This document shows positions 36,619 through 45,906 of a stretch of 64,000 nt of DNA, piece by piece. Origin of the DNA: Bradyrhizobium sp. G127 (GTDB lineage: Bacteria > Pseudomonadota > Alphaproteobacteria > Rhizobiales > Xanthobacteraceae). Position numbers and translations under genes: made by a program. The notes below the pieces were generated by a model. It was given only the letters and a program-made list of their open reading frames with translations. It did not search any database and had not been told where the DNA came from. Location: NCBI RefSeq assembly GCF_021502575.1, contig NZ_JAKFGN010000002.1, positions 930,001-994,000 on the forward strand, written 5' to 3'. Positions within the stretch are counted from its first letter, which is position 1, and each line of letters opens with the position of its first letter.

Positions 36619-38148
36619 CTAGGGCCGGATCAATCCCACCAGCCATCGCCTTCCGAACAGCAGCAGTACACTCCCGCCATATACGGCGGCACCCACCACG
36701 ATCAAAATTCCGAGAGCGGTCTCATCGCGCAGCGAGTCCTGGGTTGCCAGCGCGGAGGAGGCCCAGCGCGACGCGAGCCATAACGCGGCGGCAAGCACCA
36801 CCCCGGCCAGGGCAAATTTCGCCAGCGACGTGACGAAGGCGCGATCGAACACGAAAAACTTCTGGCGCACGGCGAACAGCACCACCAGCAGCAGATTGAC
36901 CCACGCGCCGACGGCCGTCGCGAGCGCAAGCCCGATCTGCGCCAGTGATCCGACCAGCAGGACTTTCAGGGCGACGTTGATGGCCACGCCGGTCAGCGCG
37001 GCCTTCACCGGCGTCGCGGTGTCCTTGCGGGCATAGAAGGTGGCGACCGCGCTGCGGATCAGCACGAAGGGAATGAGCCCGATCGCATAGGCCGCGAGCG
37101 TGGCGCCTGCTTCCGCGGCGTCCGCCTTGGTGAACGCGCCGCGCGCGAACATGGCGCGCATGATGACATCCGGCACCGTGAGAAAGGCCGCGACGAACGG
37201 GATCGAGAACAGCAAGGTGAAATCGAACGCACGCCGCTGCGAAGCCAGCGCCCCTTCGTGATCGTTGGCGGTGATCTGCCGCGACATTTCCGGCAACAGC
37301 ACCGTGCCGATGGCAATGCCGATGACGCCGATCGGCAATTGATTCAGCCGGTCCGCATAATAGAGCGCCGACAGCGCGCCTGTCGCCAGGAACGTGGCGA
37401 TGATGGTGTCCGCGAACAGCGCGACCTGCGTGCCCATCGAGCCCAGCGTCGCGGGCCCGAGCGCGCGGAAGAAGCCGCGCACGTCTTCGTCCAGTTTCAA
37501 CGACGTGAATTTGGGAAGGATGCCGTGCACCTTGGCGTCGCCGGCGAGCAGGATGTACTGCAGAAAGCCGGAGATCAGCACGCCCCACGCCGCCGCATGC
37601 CCCGCGGTCGGGAAGAACGCGGCCAGCGCCAGCGTCGCCATCATCGACAGGTTCAGGAAAATCGGGGCCGCCGCAGCACTTGCGAAGCGGTGCATGACGT
37701 TGAGCATCCCGCCATACAGCGTGACCAGCGTGATCAGCAGCAGGTACGGGAACGTGATGCGGGTGAGTTCGATGGCGAGATTGCGCTGCGCCGGATCGTC
37801 GGTAAATCCCGGCGCCAAAATCGACATTGCCTGCGGCATGAACGCCAGCGCAAGGACCAGCAGCACGATCTGCGACGCGAACAACAGCGTGAAGATGCGA
37901 TTGCTGAACAGCTTCGCGGCGTCCTCGCCGTGCTCGCCCTGGACATGGGCATAAGCCGGCACGAAGGCCGCGTTGAACGCGCCTTCCGCGAAGATCGCGC
38001 GAAAATGGTTGGGAAGCCGCAGCGCCACGAAAAAGGCGTCTGCCACAGGGCCGGCGCCGAGGATCGCCGCAAGCATGATGTCGCGCGCGAACCCCGTGAC
38101 CCGCGACAGAAGGGTATAGCCGCCGACGGTGAAAATTCGCCCGAGCAT
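36619..38148 (-). CDS. murJ: Lipid II flippase MurJ
   Basis: This 509-residue protein of the MVF family has about 14 membrane helices and the expected opening (MLGRIFTVGGYTLLSRVTGF), with the charged RDIMLAAILGAGPVADAFF segment. It moves lipid II across the inner membrane for peptidoglycan synthesis. It is 46 bases downstream of the aminotransferase gene, so it may be co-transcribed with the sugar genes. Confidence 0.94.
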   Translation of the reverse strand: MLGRIFTVGGYTLLSRVTGFARDIMLAAILGAGPVADAFFVALRLPNHFRAIFAEGAFNAAFVPAYAHVQGEHGEDAAKLFSNRIFTLLFASQIVLLVLALAFMPQAMSILAPGFTDDPAQRNLAIELTRITFPYLLLITLVTLYGGMLNVMHRFASAAAAPIFLNLSMMATLALAAFFPTAGHAAAWGVLISGFLQYILLAGDAKVHGILPKFTSLKLDEDVRGFFRALGPATLGSMGTQVALFADTIIATFLATGALSALYYADRLNQLPIGVIGIAIGTVLLPEMSRQITANDHEGALASQRRAFDFTLLFSIPFVAAFLTVPDVIMRAMFARGAFTKADAAEAGATLAAYAIGLIPFVLIRSAVATFYARKDTATPVKAALTGVAINVALKVLLVGSLAQIGLALATAVGAWVNLLLVVLFAVRQKFFVFDRAFVTSLAKFALAGVVLAAALWLASRWASSALATQDSLRDETALGILIVVGAAVYGGSVLLLFGRRWLVGLIRP

Positions 38149-38194
38149 CCGCTGCTTCTATAGCATCACGCAGCCGCGCAAAACGCTCAAATCA

Positions 38195-39340
38195 CTATGA
38201 AAGAGCGTCGCGCACAGCCTTGATGACGCGATCCTGCGCCGCCTGATCGAGGTAGGCATGCATCGGCAGGCTGATGACGTCGTCCGACAGCTTCTCGCTG
38301 ACCGGCAGTCCGCCCTCGACGGTCGGATAATGCTTGTAGGCTGTCTGCTTGTGCATCGACTTCGGATAGTAGATCGCGGTCGGAATGCCCTGCGCCTTGA
38401 GCGCGGCGGCGAAAGCATCGCGCCCGCCGCGCGGCAACCGGATGGTGTATTGCGCCCACACCGACGTGTTGCCGTCGGCGACGCGCGGAGCCGTCACGAT
38501 GTTATGCAGCGCGTCGAAATAGCGGCTCGCAACCTTGTTGCGGGCATCGATCTCGTCCTGAAAAATCTTCAGCTTCTCGATCAGGATCGCGGCCTGCATG
38601 GTATCGAGACGCGCGGTAAGACCAAGGCGGACGTTGTCGTATTTCTCGGTGCCCTGCCCGTGGACGCGCACGCTGCGCAGCCGTTCGGCGAGATCGGCGT
38701 CGTCGGTGAAGATCGCGCCGCCGTCGCCGAAGCAGCCCAGCGGCTTGGCGGGGAAGAAGCTGGTGGCGGTTGCAAGCCCGAATGTGCCGAGGCGCTTGCC
38801 CTTGTAGGTCGCGCCGAACGACTGCGCAGCGTCATCCAGTACAAAGAGGCCTTCGCTTTTCGCGACCTCGGCAATCGCATCATGGTCCGCAGGCTGTCCG
38901 AACAAGTCCACCGGAATGACGGCCTTGACCTTGAGACCGAGCTTGCGCGCAGTCGCGATGCCCTTCTTCAGGGACGCGATATTCATGTTGAAGGTCGCGT
39001 CATCGACATCGACGAACACCGGCGTGGCACCGGTCAGCGCGACCACTTCGCCGGTCGCGCAAAAGGTGAACGACGGGCAGATCACCGCGTCGCCCGGCCC
39101 GATGCCCTGCGCCATCAGCACCATCAACAACGCGTCGGTGCCGCTGGCGCATGCCACGACATGCTTCGCGCCGCAGAACGCCGCGAGATCGGCCTCAAGC
39201 TGGGTGACTTCGGGACCGTTGATGAACTGGCAATGGGTCAGAACACGCGCCACGGCCTCGTCGATCTTGGTGCCGAGACGTCGGCGTTGCGCAACGATGT
39301 CGATGAAGGCCACGGGCTCTGGGCGCAGATGCTGGTTCAT
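38195..39340 (-). CDS. DegT/DnrJ/EryC1/StrS sugar aminotransferase (WbpE-like)
   Basis: The 381-residue PLP enzyme has the catalytic lysine K199 in SFFPAKPLGCFGDGGA, and the opening FIDIVAQRRRLGTKIDEAVA fits sugar aminotransferases. Together with the dehydrogenase-like gene directly upstream, it resembles the WbpB/WlbA-WbpE/WlbC pair that makes UDP-3-amino sugars from UDP-GlcNAcA. The start at ATG 39340 (MNQHLRPEP) is chosen because the open frame upstream is Arg/Ser-rich and overlaps the neighbouring gene. The gap to the upstream gene is 37 bases. Confidence 0.88.
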   Translation of the reverse strand: MNQHLRPEPVAFIDIVAQRRRLGTKIDEAVARVLTHCQFINGPEVTQLEADLAAFCGAKHVVACASGTDALLMVLMAQGIGPGDAVICPSFTFCATGEVVALTGATPVFVDVDDATFNMNIASLKKGIATARKLGLKVKAVIPVDLFGQPADHDAIAEVAKSEGLFVLDDAAQSFGATYKGKRLGTFGLATATSFFPAKPLGCFGDGGAIFTDDADLAERLRSVRVHGQGTEKYDNVRLGLTARLDTMQAAILIEKLKIFQDEIDARNKVASRYFDALHNIVTAPRVADGNTSVWAQYTIRLPRGGRDAFAAALKAQGIPTAIYYPKSMHKQTAYKHYPTVEGGLPVSEKLSDDVISLPMHAYLDQAAQDRVIKAVRDALS

Positions 39341-39377
39341 GATGCGTGCCGAATTGATTGCGAATAATGGGTTGCCG

Positions 39378-40391
39378 TCAGCTTGCGACCGCGCGCGGTC
39401 CCTTGCGCAGCGGCGCGGCGATGGCGCCAGCCGGTGCTTCGAGACACTTGATCGCGATCTCGAGGCTTGCGACGCCTTCGTCGCCGGTGACGGCCGGCGC
39501 ATTGCCGGTCCGCACCGCGTCGAGGAAGGCGACGAGTTCGGCGCGCAACGGTTCATCATGGCCGACCGACAGATGGCGCATCGAGTAGCTGCCGTCGCGC
39601 TGGAAGCCGAAACACTCGGTCACCTGCCGCGTCAGCAGATCGCCCTGAATGTACTTGCCGCGCGTCGCCACGGTGACGCTGCGCGCCTTGAAGGGCGTCA
39701 GCCAGTTGGTGTTGATGTGGGCGAGCACGCCGGAGGCGGTGCGGAACTGGAGCAGCGCAATGTCTTCGCGCTCGGCGACCGCACTGGCAAGCTGTGGCTG
39801 AACATCGACGATGTCGGATTCGGTGAACCAGCGGATCAGATCGATGTCATGGACCGCGAGATCGATCACCACGCCGACGTTCGACATGCGCGGCGGAAAC
39901 GGGCCAACGCGCGTGATCGCGATGGAAAGGATTTCCTCGTCCTTGATCGCCTGCTTGATGGCAGCGACTGCCGGATTGAAGCGTTCGACATGGCCGACCA
40001 TCAGGGTCACGCCGGCATCCCGCGCGGCGGCGACGATCTCGTTGCCTTCTTCGACCGACGGAGCGATCGGCTTCTCGACGAGAAGATGAACCTTGCGCGC
40101 GATGCAGGCCAGCGACACATCCCGATGAAGATGCGTCGGCGCGGCAATGGTCACCGCGTCGAGACCGGCATCGAGCATTTCCTCGAGCGTCGCAAAGGTC
40201 GGGCAGCCGACGATCTGGGTCGCACGCGCGCGATGCGCGGGTAACGGGTCAACAATGCCGACCAGTTGGATGCCGGGCAAACCCGCCAGCACACGCGCGT
40301 GATTTGTCCCCATCACGCCTGCACCGACAACACCGACGCGCAGCACCCGGTCGTCGCCTGCATTATTTTTTGCCGACACCATCGAACTCAT
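39378..40391 (-). CDS. Gfo/Idh/MocA-family oxidoreductase (WlbA/WbpB-like)
   Basis: This 337-residue NAD(P)-dependent protein has the Rossmann motif VGVVGAGVMGTNHARV near residue 18 and the catalytic lysine in LLVEKPIAP near 103. The second domain follows with the conserved VGHVERFNPA. In the context of the DegT aminotransferase it likely oxidises a UDP-sugar at C3. The start is ATG 40391; further upstream ATGs to 40442 are possible. The acyl- and acetyl-transferase steps of a full 2,3-diamino-uronate pathway are not seen here. Confidence 0.85.
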   Translation of the reverse strand: MSSMVSAKNNAGDDRVLRVGVVGAGVMGTNHARVLAGLPGIQLVGIVDPLPAHRARATQIVGCPTFATLEEMLDAGLDAVTIAAPTHLHRDVSLACIARKVHLLVEKPIAPSVEEGNEIVAAARDAGVTLMVGHVERFNPAVAAIKQAIKDEEILSIAITRVGPFPPRMSNVGVVIDLAVHDIDLIRWFTESDIVDVQPQLASAVAEREDIALLQFRTASGVLAHINTNWLTPFKARSVTVATRGKYIQGDLLTRQVTECFGFQRDGSYSMRHLSVGHDEPLRAELVAFLDAVRTGNAPAVTGDEGVASLEIAIKCLEAPAGAIAAPLRKGPRAVAS

Positions 40392-40685
40392 GTTTTGAAC
40401 CTTCGAATCCCCGGCGCGAGTCGCGCGCCATCCACCCATCAATGTCCTAGCATGCCGTCACATATGAGGCGAACGCGGCAGCCCGGACCTATTACACGTT
40501 TTGATGCAAAGGATTACAGTTCTCGTTCCATAGTCTGTTGAAAACATTAAGGTTTACGACAAAGCGATCGCCGAGGGCCCAGATCTTCAACACAACCCAT
40601 ACTGGGTTCGTTCGGCCAATACCCTCCTCAATGGACCCCCTAGATGGCTTCGTTCCGCCAAAATATCGGGCCGAGACCGTCGAGG

Positions 40686-41120
40686 TTAAACAACCTCAAT
40701 TGCCGTCGCTTTACGGGCCTCAAGGTCGCGCTGGCTGCGCTTCCAGCGCGAGCGTGCCTTCCGCTCGTACGACTCAATCTTGGCGAGTTCGCGCGCTCCC
40801 TGTTGAAAATCCTCAGTTGAAGCTGCCGTCAGAAGGCTTTCGAGAACCTCAGCCTTCTTCGTTTTCACGCGTTCGAGGTAGAGAAAGTTCTCGGCAGCGT
40901 ACCGAGCAGCCTCATCGACCCAACAGTCGTTACTTCCGCCCGCCAGTTGCCGGGAAAGCATGTCCAATCTTCGGTGCTCATCCTCGCTCGCAGAAGTCTT
41001 AGCTGCCAGACCGTGGCGGTATGCGTTTCGGCTTGAACGCATTTTGCCCTCCAGGGTCTGAGGACCAGAACTCTGGAGAGCATTCTTTCGGTTAGCAGCA
41101 ATTTTCCGGTCCGACGTCAC
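40686..41120 (-). CDS. Hypothetical protein with NRxNAxxSxGPxTxxGK motif
   Basis: This 144-residue basic protein has an N-terminal motif of the NRKNALQSSGP, then TLEGKMRSSRNAYRHGL type. This motif is widespread in unassigned bacterial proteins. The rest is a likely helical region rich in Arg and Lys. The motif resembles short nucleic-acid-binding tails, but no function is established and none is claimed. It lies 7 bases downstream of the gene at 41128, so the two form a pair. The base composition is A+T-rich, unlike the flanking sugar genes. Confidence 0.72.
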   Translation of the reverse strand: MTSDRKIAANRKNALQSSGPQTLEGKMRSSRNAYRHGLAAKTSASEDEHRRLDMLSRQLAGGSNDCWVDEAARYAAENFLYLERVKTKKAEVLESLLTAASTEDFQQGARELAKIESYERKARSRWKRSQRDLEARKATAIEVV

Positions 41121-41127
41121 GGATGCG

Positions 41128-41748
41128 CTACTGCGATTTCGTCGGCTTCATCGCGACTGCTTCATCCGACGCCTTACGAGCGCGCTGCGCAAATTCGCGG
41201 CGGTGCTCAATTTCGCGCAGCAATGCCATGCGGCGCTGCTGCGCGAAGGCAATGGATTTCTTGACGCTCTCAAGCTCCTTATAAATCTCGCTATAGCTCG
41301 CCGCCAAGATCGCTTGATCTTCGCCTTGACTATTTTTGTTCAAATCCTCCTCAATCTCTTTCCGCTTTGCACGGTCGTTCGCCCAGTTCTTGAACTGATC
41401 CTTCGCCTGCCCTCTGGCGACCCGCTCGGCCCCCTCTGGGACCTCGCGCAAATTCTTACGCATGAGGAGGCGTTCAACTGCAGCACCGCGGCTCTCCGCA
41501 AGGAGGGCCTCTCGGATCTGACGCAGGCGGCATTCCTCCCACGTCAGATCGATGAGATCGCGAACAAAAAGCCGCTCGATGAAATCCTTTGGGCGGATGC
41601 TTTCCAGCATCCTTTTAACGATCAGGCTGTAGTTTGCCGAATTGTCGCTCGGCGCAAAGGTCGGCGACCCCAAGAGATCGTAGAATTCTTGGGGAACGTC
41701 AAACGTCTCGGCTGGCTGTCGAGCGAATTTTACGGGCTGTTCAGACAT
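41128..41748 (-). CDS. Hypothetical coiled-coil protein
   Basis: The 206-residue product starts at ATG 41748 (MSEQPVKFAR). It has a conserved-looking segment IERLFVRDLIDLTWEECRLR near residues 57-76, then a long charged helical region with coiled-coil character (EEDLNKNSQGEDQAILAASY and SVKKSIAFAQQRRMALLREI). No enzyme motif is visible. It is co-directional and nearly abutting with the following gene, so the pair may act together. It is A+T-rich: one 60-base line at 41281 is 43% G+C. Confidence 0.72.
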   Translation of the reverse strand: MSEQPVKFARQPAETFDVPQEFYDLLGSPTFAPSDNSANYSLIVKRMLESIRPKDFIERLFVRDLIDLTWEECRLRQIREALLAESRGAAVERLLMRKNLREVPEGAERVARGQAKDQFKNWANDRAKRKEIEEDLNKNSQGEDQAILAASYSEIYKELESVKKSIAFAQQRRMALLREIEHRREFAQRARKASDEAVAMKPTKSQ

Positions 41749-41932
41749 TGCTGAACTCCTTTCGTTTAAGGTTACGAAATGGCCTGCCCATAGGCCGAAA
41801 GCATCCTGCATGATTCGCTCGGGTAAAGGGTGGTTTCTCGGACAACCGCTTCACTAAAAGCGGTGGGCGATGGCTTGCAATCCAAATTGTACCACGATCA
41901 TCGTGCCAACGATTCGCGATCTCGTTAATAAC

Positions 41933-43345
41933 TCACGACCGTCGGTAATCGTCCTCGATCCGGATGATGTCGTCTTCACCCAGATAGCTTCCGGTCTGCA
42001 CTTCGATCAGTTCCAGCGGAATCTTGCCGGGATTTTCCATGCGATGCACCGCGCCGATCGGAATGTAGATGGACTCGTTTTCGTGAACCATTTTTTGCAG
42101 GTCGTTGACCGTGACCAGCGCAGTTCCCCGCACCACGATCCAGTGCTCCGACCGGTGATGGTGCTTCTGCAACGACAGCCGGCCCCCCGCCTTCACCACG
42201 ATGCGCTTGACCTGATGGCGTTCGCCAATGTCGAGCGACTGATACGATCCCCAGGGCCGGTGCACCTTGATGTGGTCTTCGGTCACCTGCGGCGCCGCGA
42301 CTTTCAGCTTGGCGACCAGCCGCTTCAGACCGTTCGGATCGTTCTGACGGGACACCAGAATGGCATCCTGCGTTGCCACCACGACCAGATCGTCGACGCC
42401 TTCCAGCGCGACCAGCGCCTTATCGGTGGAGACGTTGCAATTGCGCGAGTCCTCGAACACCGTCAGGCCCTGCGCCACGTTGCCGTGTTCGTCCTTGTCC
42501 GAAAGCTCCCAGACCGCGTGCCACGAGCCAACGTCCGACCAACCGCATGCGACCGGGATCACGGCAGCCTGCGTGGTTTTCTCCATCACGGCGTAGTCGA
42601 TCGAAATCGGCTTCGCCTTGCCGAACGACTCCAGTGGAAGAGTGATGAAGCCGAGATCCTGCCCGGCGCTGTTCACGGCTTCGACCAGCGCGCTGACGCT
42701 GTCGGGATCGACGCTGCGATATTCGTCGAGCAGCATCTGGGCGCGGAACATGAAGTTACCGCAGTTCCAGAGATAGCCGTCCGCGACGTAGCGCGCAGCA
42801 GTTGCCGGGTCCGGCTTCTCGACGAACTTCGCAACCTTCCGCACATCGCCGGCAACGACATCACCGGGCTTGATGTAACCGTACTCGGTGGCCGGGCGCT
42901 CGGGGAGAACGCCGAACGTGACGATTCGGCCGGCGTTCGCGACACTCAAAGCTTTCTGGCAAGCTTCGACGAAAGCGGCAGGATCGCGCACCACATGATC
43001 TGCGGCCAGCGCCAGCACGACCGCATCCGCATCACGCGTCAATGCGAAGGCGGCGCCCCCGGCAATCGCGGGACCGGAATCCCGGCGCGCCGGCTCCAGC
43101 AGGATGTCAGCCTCAAGGCCGATCTCGTTCAGTTGTTCGAGCACCATGAAGCGGTAGGCCGCATTGGTGATCACGATCGGACGACCGAAGAGGCTCGGGT
43201 CGCTGACCCGCCGCACGGTGTCCTGAAACGTCGAGCGCGCGCCGAACAGCCGAAGAAACTGTTTCGGGCGGCCTTCGCGCGAGGCGGGCCACAGGCGCGT
43301 GCCCGCGCCGCCGCACATGATCAGGGGAATAATACGCTCGGTCAT
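41933..43345 (-). CDS. manC: Mannose-1-phosphate guanylyltransferase / mannose-6-phosphate isomerase
   Basis: This is a 470-residue bifunctional enzyme of the ManC/AlgA/CpsB type. The nucleotidyltransferase signature CGGAGTRLWPASREGRPKQF spans residues 11-30. The C-terminal cupin holds the phosphomannose isomerase motif RPWGSYQSLDIGER and the metal-binding HHHRSEHWIVV near 420. It makes GDP-mannose for the polysaccharide. It begins 25 bases after the epimerase gene. Confidence 0.95.
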   Translation of the reverse strand: MTERIIPLIMCGGAGTRLWPASREGRPKQFLRLFGARSTFQDTVRRVSDPSLFGRPIVITNAAYRFMVLEQLNEIGLEADILLEPARRDSGPAIAGGAAFALTRDADAVVLALAADHVVRDPAAFVEACQKALSVANAGRIVTFGVLPERPATEYGYIKPGDVVAGDVRKVAKFVEKPDPATAARYVADGYLWNCGNFMFRAQMLLDEYRSVDPDSVSALVEAVNSAGQDLGFITLPLESFGKAKPISIDYAVMEKTTQAAVIPVACGWSDVGSWHAVWELSDKDEHGNVAQGLTVFEDSRNCNVSTDKALVALEGVDDLVVVATQDAILVSRQNDPNGLKRLVAKLKVAAPQVTEDHIKVHRPWGSYQSLDIGERHQVKRIVVKAGGRLSLQKHHHRSEHWIVVRGTALVTVNDLQKMVHENESIYIPIGAVHRMENPGKIPLELIEVQTGSYLGEDDIIRIEDDYRRS

Positions 43346-43369
43346 GCGTCCTCTAAAAGTCAGGGAACC

Positions 43370-44386
43370 CTATAGTCCATGATAGTCGCGGAACCACGCC
43401 GCGAACCGCGCGATGCCGTCTTCAATAGAGGTCGAGGGACGGAAGCCGACTTCGCGCATCAAATCATCCACGTCGGCGTAGGTCGCCGGCACGTCTCCGG
43501 GCTGCATCGGCAGCATGTCCTTGACGGCCATGCGCCCGAATTCCTTCTCGAGAAGGCCGACAACCGTGAGCAATTCTTCGGGGCGGTTGTTGCCGACATT
43601 GAACACCCGCCACGGAGCCGCGCTCGTTCCCGGATCGGGAGCCGCGTCCGGCGCCGTGGCCTGTCCCACCGGCGCATGATCGATCAGACGCACGATCGCT
43701 TCGGTCACATCGTCAACGTAAGTGAAGTCGCGGCGCATGTCGCCGTGATTGAACAGCTTGATCGGCTGCCCGTCGATGATCGCCTTCGCGAACAGGAACA
43801 TCGCCATGTCCGGACGGCCCCACGGCCCGTACACCGTGAAGAAGCGCAGACCGGTCGAGGGAATGCGATAGAGATGGCTGTAGGCGTGCGCCATCAGTTC
43901 GTTGGCCTTCTTCGAGGCTGCGTAGAGACTGATCGGATGATCGACATTGTCATGCACGGAAAACGGCAGCTTGGTATTGGCGCCATAAACCGAAGACGAC
44001 GACGCATACAGAAGATGGCGGCAGGCGTTGTGCCGGCAGCCCTCGAGAATGTTCGCGAATCCCTGAAGGTTCGCATCCACGTAAGCGTTGGGATTCTCAA
44101 TCGAATAGCGGACACCCGCCTGCGCCGCGAGATGAATCACCACGGGAAAGCGATGCGTGCCGAACAGGTCCGCGACACCGCCGCGCTCGACAAGATCAAG
44201 TTTGACGAAACTGAAAGCGGGATCGTTTTTCAGAACGTCGAGACGCGCTTCCTTCAACGCCGGATCGTAATAGCTGTTGAGATTGTCCAGCCCGACGACA
44301 CGATGGCCGGCCTGCAACAGTTTCTGCGTGACGTGAAAGCCGATAAAGCCCGCCGCCCCTGTCACAAGTATTGCTTGATCCGACAT
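43370..44386 (-). CDS. UDP-glucuronate 4-epimerase (LpsL-like)
   Basis: This 338-residue short-chain dehydrogenase has the NAD motif GAAGFIGFHV (10-19). It also has the catalytic YAASK at about 150 and the segment TGLRFFTVYGPWGRPDMA, which typifies UDP-glucuronate 4-epimerases. It converts UDP-glucuronate to UDP-galacturonate. An unusual Ala/Pro insert (PVGQATAPDAAPDPGTSAAP) lies near residues 245-262. It overlaps no gene; the gap to the upstream dehydrogenase gene is 19 bases. Confidence 0.9.
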   Translation of the reverse strand: MSDQAILVTGAAGFIGFHVTQKLLQAGHRVVGLDNLNSYYDPALKEARLDVLKNDPAFSFVKLDLVERGGVADLFGTHRFPVVIHLAAQAGVRYSIENPNAYVDANLQGFANILEGCRHNACRHLLYASSSSVYGANTKLPFSVHDNVDHPISLYAASKKANELMAHAYSHLYRIPSTGLRFFTVYGPWGRPDMAMFLFAKAIIDGQPIKLFNHGDMRRDFTYVDDVTEAIVRLIDHAPVGQATAPDAAPDPGTSAAPWRVFNVGNNRPEELLTVVGLLEKEFGRMAVKDMLPMQPGDVPATYADVDDLMREVGFRPSTSIEDGIARFAAWFRDYHGL

Positions 44387-44405
44387 TGCTTATCCCAACG
44401 GGTAA

Positions 44406-45689
44406 TCAGAGACGCCAGAGTTCGATGCCGTCGGGCTGCCTGCTGCGCTCAAGTTTCATCTTCACGTCGAGAACGAGACCTTGCCCGCCGTTCAGAAGTT
44501 TCTGGATCATGGGCCAGCCTGCGTCGATATAAGTCTTGTGGGCCACCGCCATGATAACTGCATCGGCAGGCCGCAAGGATGCAAAATCGATCAGCTGCAC
44601 ACCGTACTCGTGCATTGCATCGGCCGGATCCGCCATCGGATCGCAGACCTGCACGGTGAGGCCGAAGGATTGCAGTTCGCGAATGACATCGACCACGCGC
44701 GAATTACGGGTGTCGGGAACGTCTTCCTTGAACGTGAGACCGAGCACGGTGACAACGCCGCCGCTGCCTTTCCGCCGTAACAGGCCGCGAATACACTCGC
44801 GGGCAATGCGCTGACCCATGCCATCATTGATGCGGCGGCCGGCGAGAATGACCTCCGGATGGTATCCCGCCTTCTCCGCGCGATATGTCAGGTAGTAGGG
44901 ATCGACGCCGATGCAGTGCCCGCCGACAAGGCCTGGCTGGAACGGCATGAAGTTCCACTTGGTCCTCGCCGCCGCGAGCACATCGCCGGTATCGATATTC
45001 AGCGCCTGGAAGATCAACGACAGTTCGTTCATGAACGCGATATTGAGATCACGTTGTGTGTTTTCGATGACCTTGGCGGCTTCGGCGACCTTGATGGAGG
45101 GAGCGCGGTGAATACCGGCGGTGACGACCGATCCGTAAACGTCCGCCACGATATCGAGCGTCGCGGCGTCCTGCGCCGAAACGACCTTCATGATCGTCTC
45201 GAACCGATGCTGCTTGTCGCCAGGATTGATCCGTTCCGGCGAGTAGCCGACCTTGAAATCCGCTCCCGCCTTGAGCCCGGACGCCTTCTCCAGCAGCGGC
45301 ACGCAATCGTCTTCGACCGCGCCGGGATAGACCGTGGATTCATAGACGACGATATCGCCCTTCTTGAGGACCGATCCGACAGTGCGTGAGGCAGCGAACA
45401 TCGCGCCAAGATCCGGCCGGCGCGCTTCATCCACCGGTGTCGGCACCGTGACGATATAAAAATCCGACCCCTTCAGCGCATCCGTGTCATGCGCAAATGA
45501 CAGCGATGGAGATCGCAGGTCCGAGGCCTCGACTTCATGAGTACGGTCATGAAACCCGCGCAATTCCGCGATGCGCTTCCGATCGATGTCGAAACCGACC
45601 ACGGAAACGCCAGCGCGGGCGAAAGCGGCAGCCACCGGCAGTCCTACATAACCCAATCCGATGACCGCAATTTTACGCCCGTGAGCCAC
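44406..45689 (-). CDS. UDP-N-acetylhexosamine C6 dehydrogenase (TviB/WbpO type)
   Basis: This 427-residue nucleotide-sugar dehydrogenase has the NAD motif AVIGLGYVGLPVAAAF (8-23), the TVPTPVDEARRPDL motif near 80, and the glycine-cysteine active site GLVGGHCIGVDPYYL near 262. The active-site form fits UDP-GlcNAc or UDP-GalNAc oxidation (TviB, WbpO) better than UDP-glucose dehydrogenase. It yields a UDP-HexNAc uronate. Substrate specificity is inferred from sequence form only. Confidence 0.87.
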   Translation of the reverse strand: MAHGRKIAVIGLGYVGLPVAAAFARAGVSVVGFDIDRKRIAELRGFHDRTHEVEASDLRSPSLSFAHDTDALKGSDFYIVTVPTPVDEARRPDLGAMFAASRTVGSVLKKGDIVVYESTVYPGAVEDDCVPLLEKASGLKAGADFKVGYSPERINPGDKQHRFETIMKVVSAQDAATLDIVADVYGSVVTAGIHRAPSIKVAEAAKVIENTQRDLNIAFMNELSLIFQALNIDTGDVLAAARTKWNFMPFQPGLVGGHCIGVDPYYLTYRAEKAGYHPEVILAGRRINDGMGQRIARECIRGLLRRKGSGGVVTVLGLTFKEDVPDTRNSRVVDVIRELQSFGLTVQVCDPMADPADAMHEYGVQLIDFASLRPADAVIMAVAHKTYIDAGWPMIQKLLNGGQGLVLDVKMKLERSRQPDGIELWRL

Positions 45690-45906
45690 GAATTTCCGTC
45701 CTCAAATCTCATTGAGAGACATCTGCGCCAGATGCCCCGGATCCAAGCTGCTCTCTTTAGCCGCCGTGCCGTGACCACCGCAATAGGCGCAGCTTACCTA
45801 TTGCCACAGCCCCCCTAAACCCATACCAAGACCGTGAAATTGGCTGTCAGGTGCCGATATACAGGCCCTTCCGTCAGGTCCAGCACGTTAACCATCGCGG
45901 TCCGGA

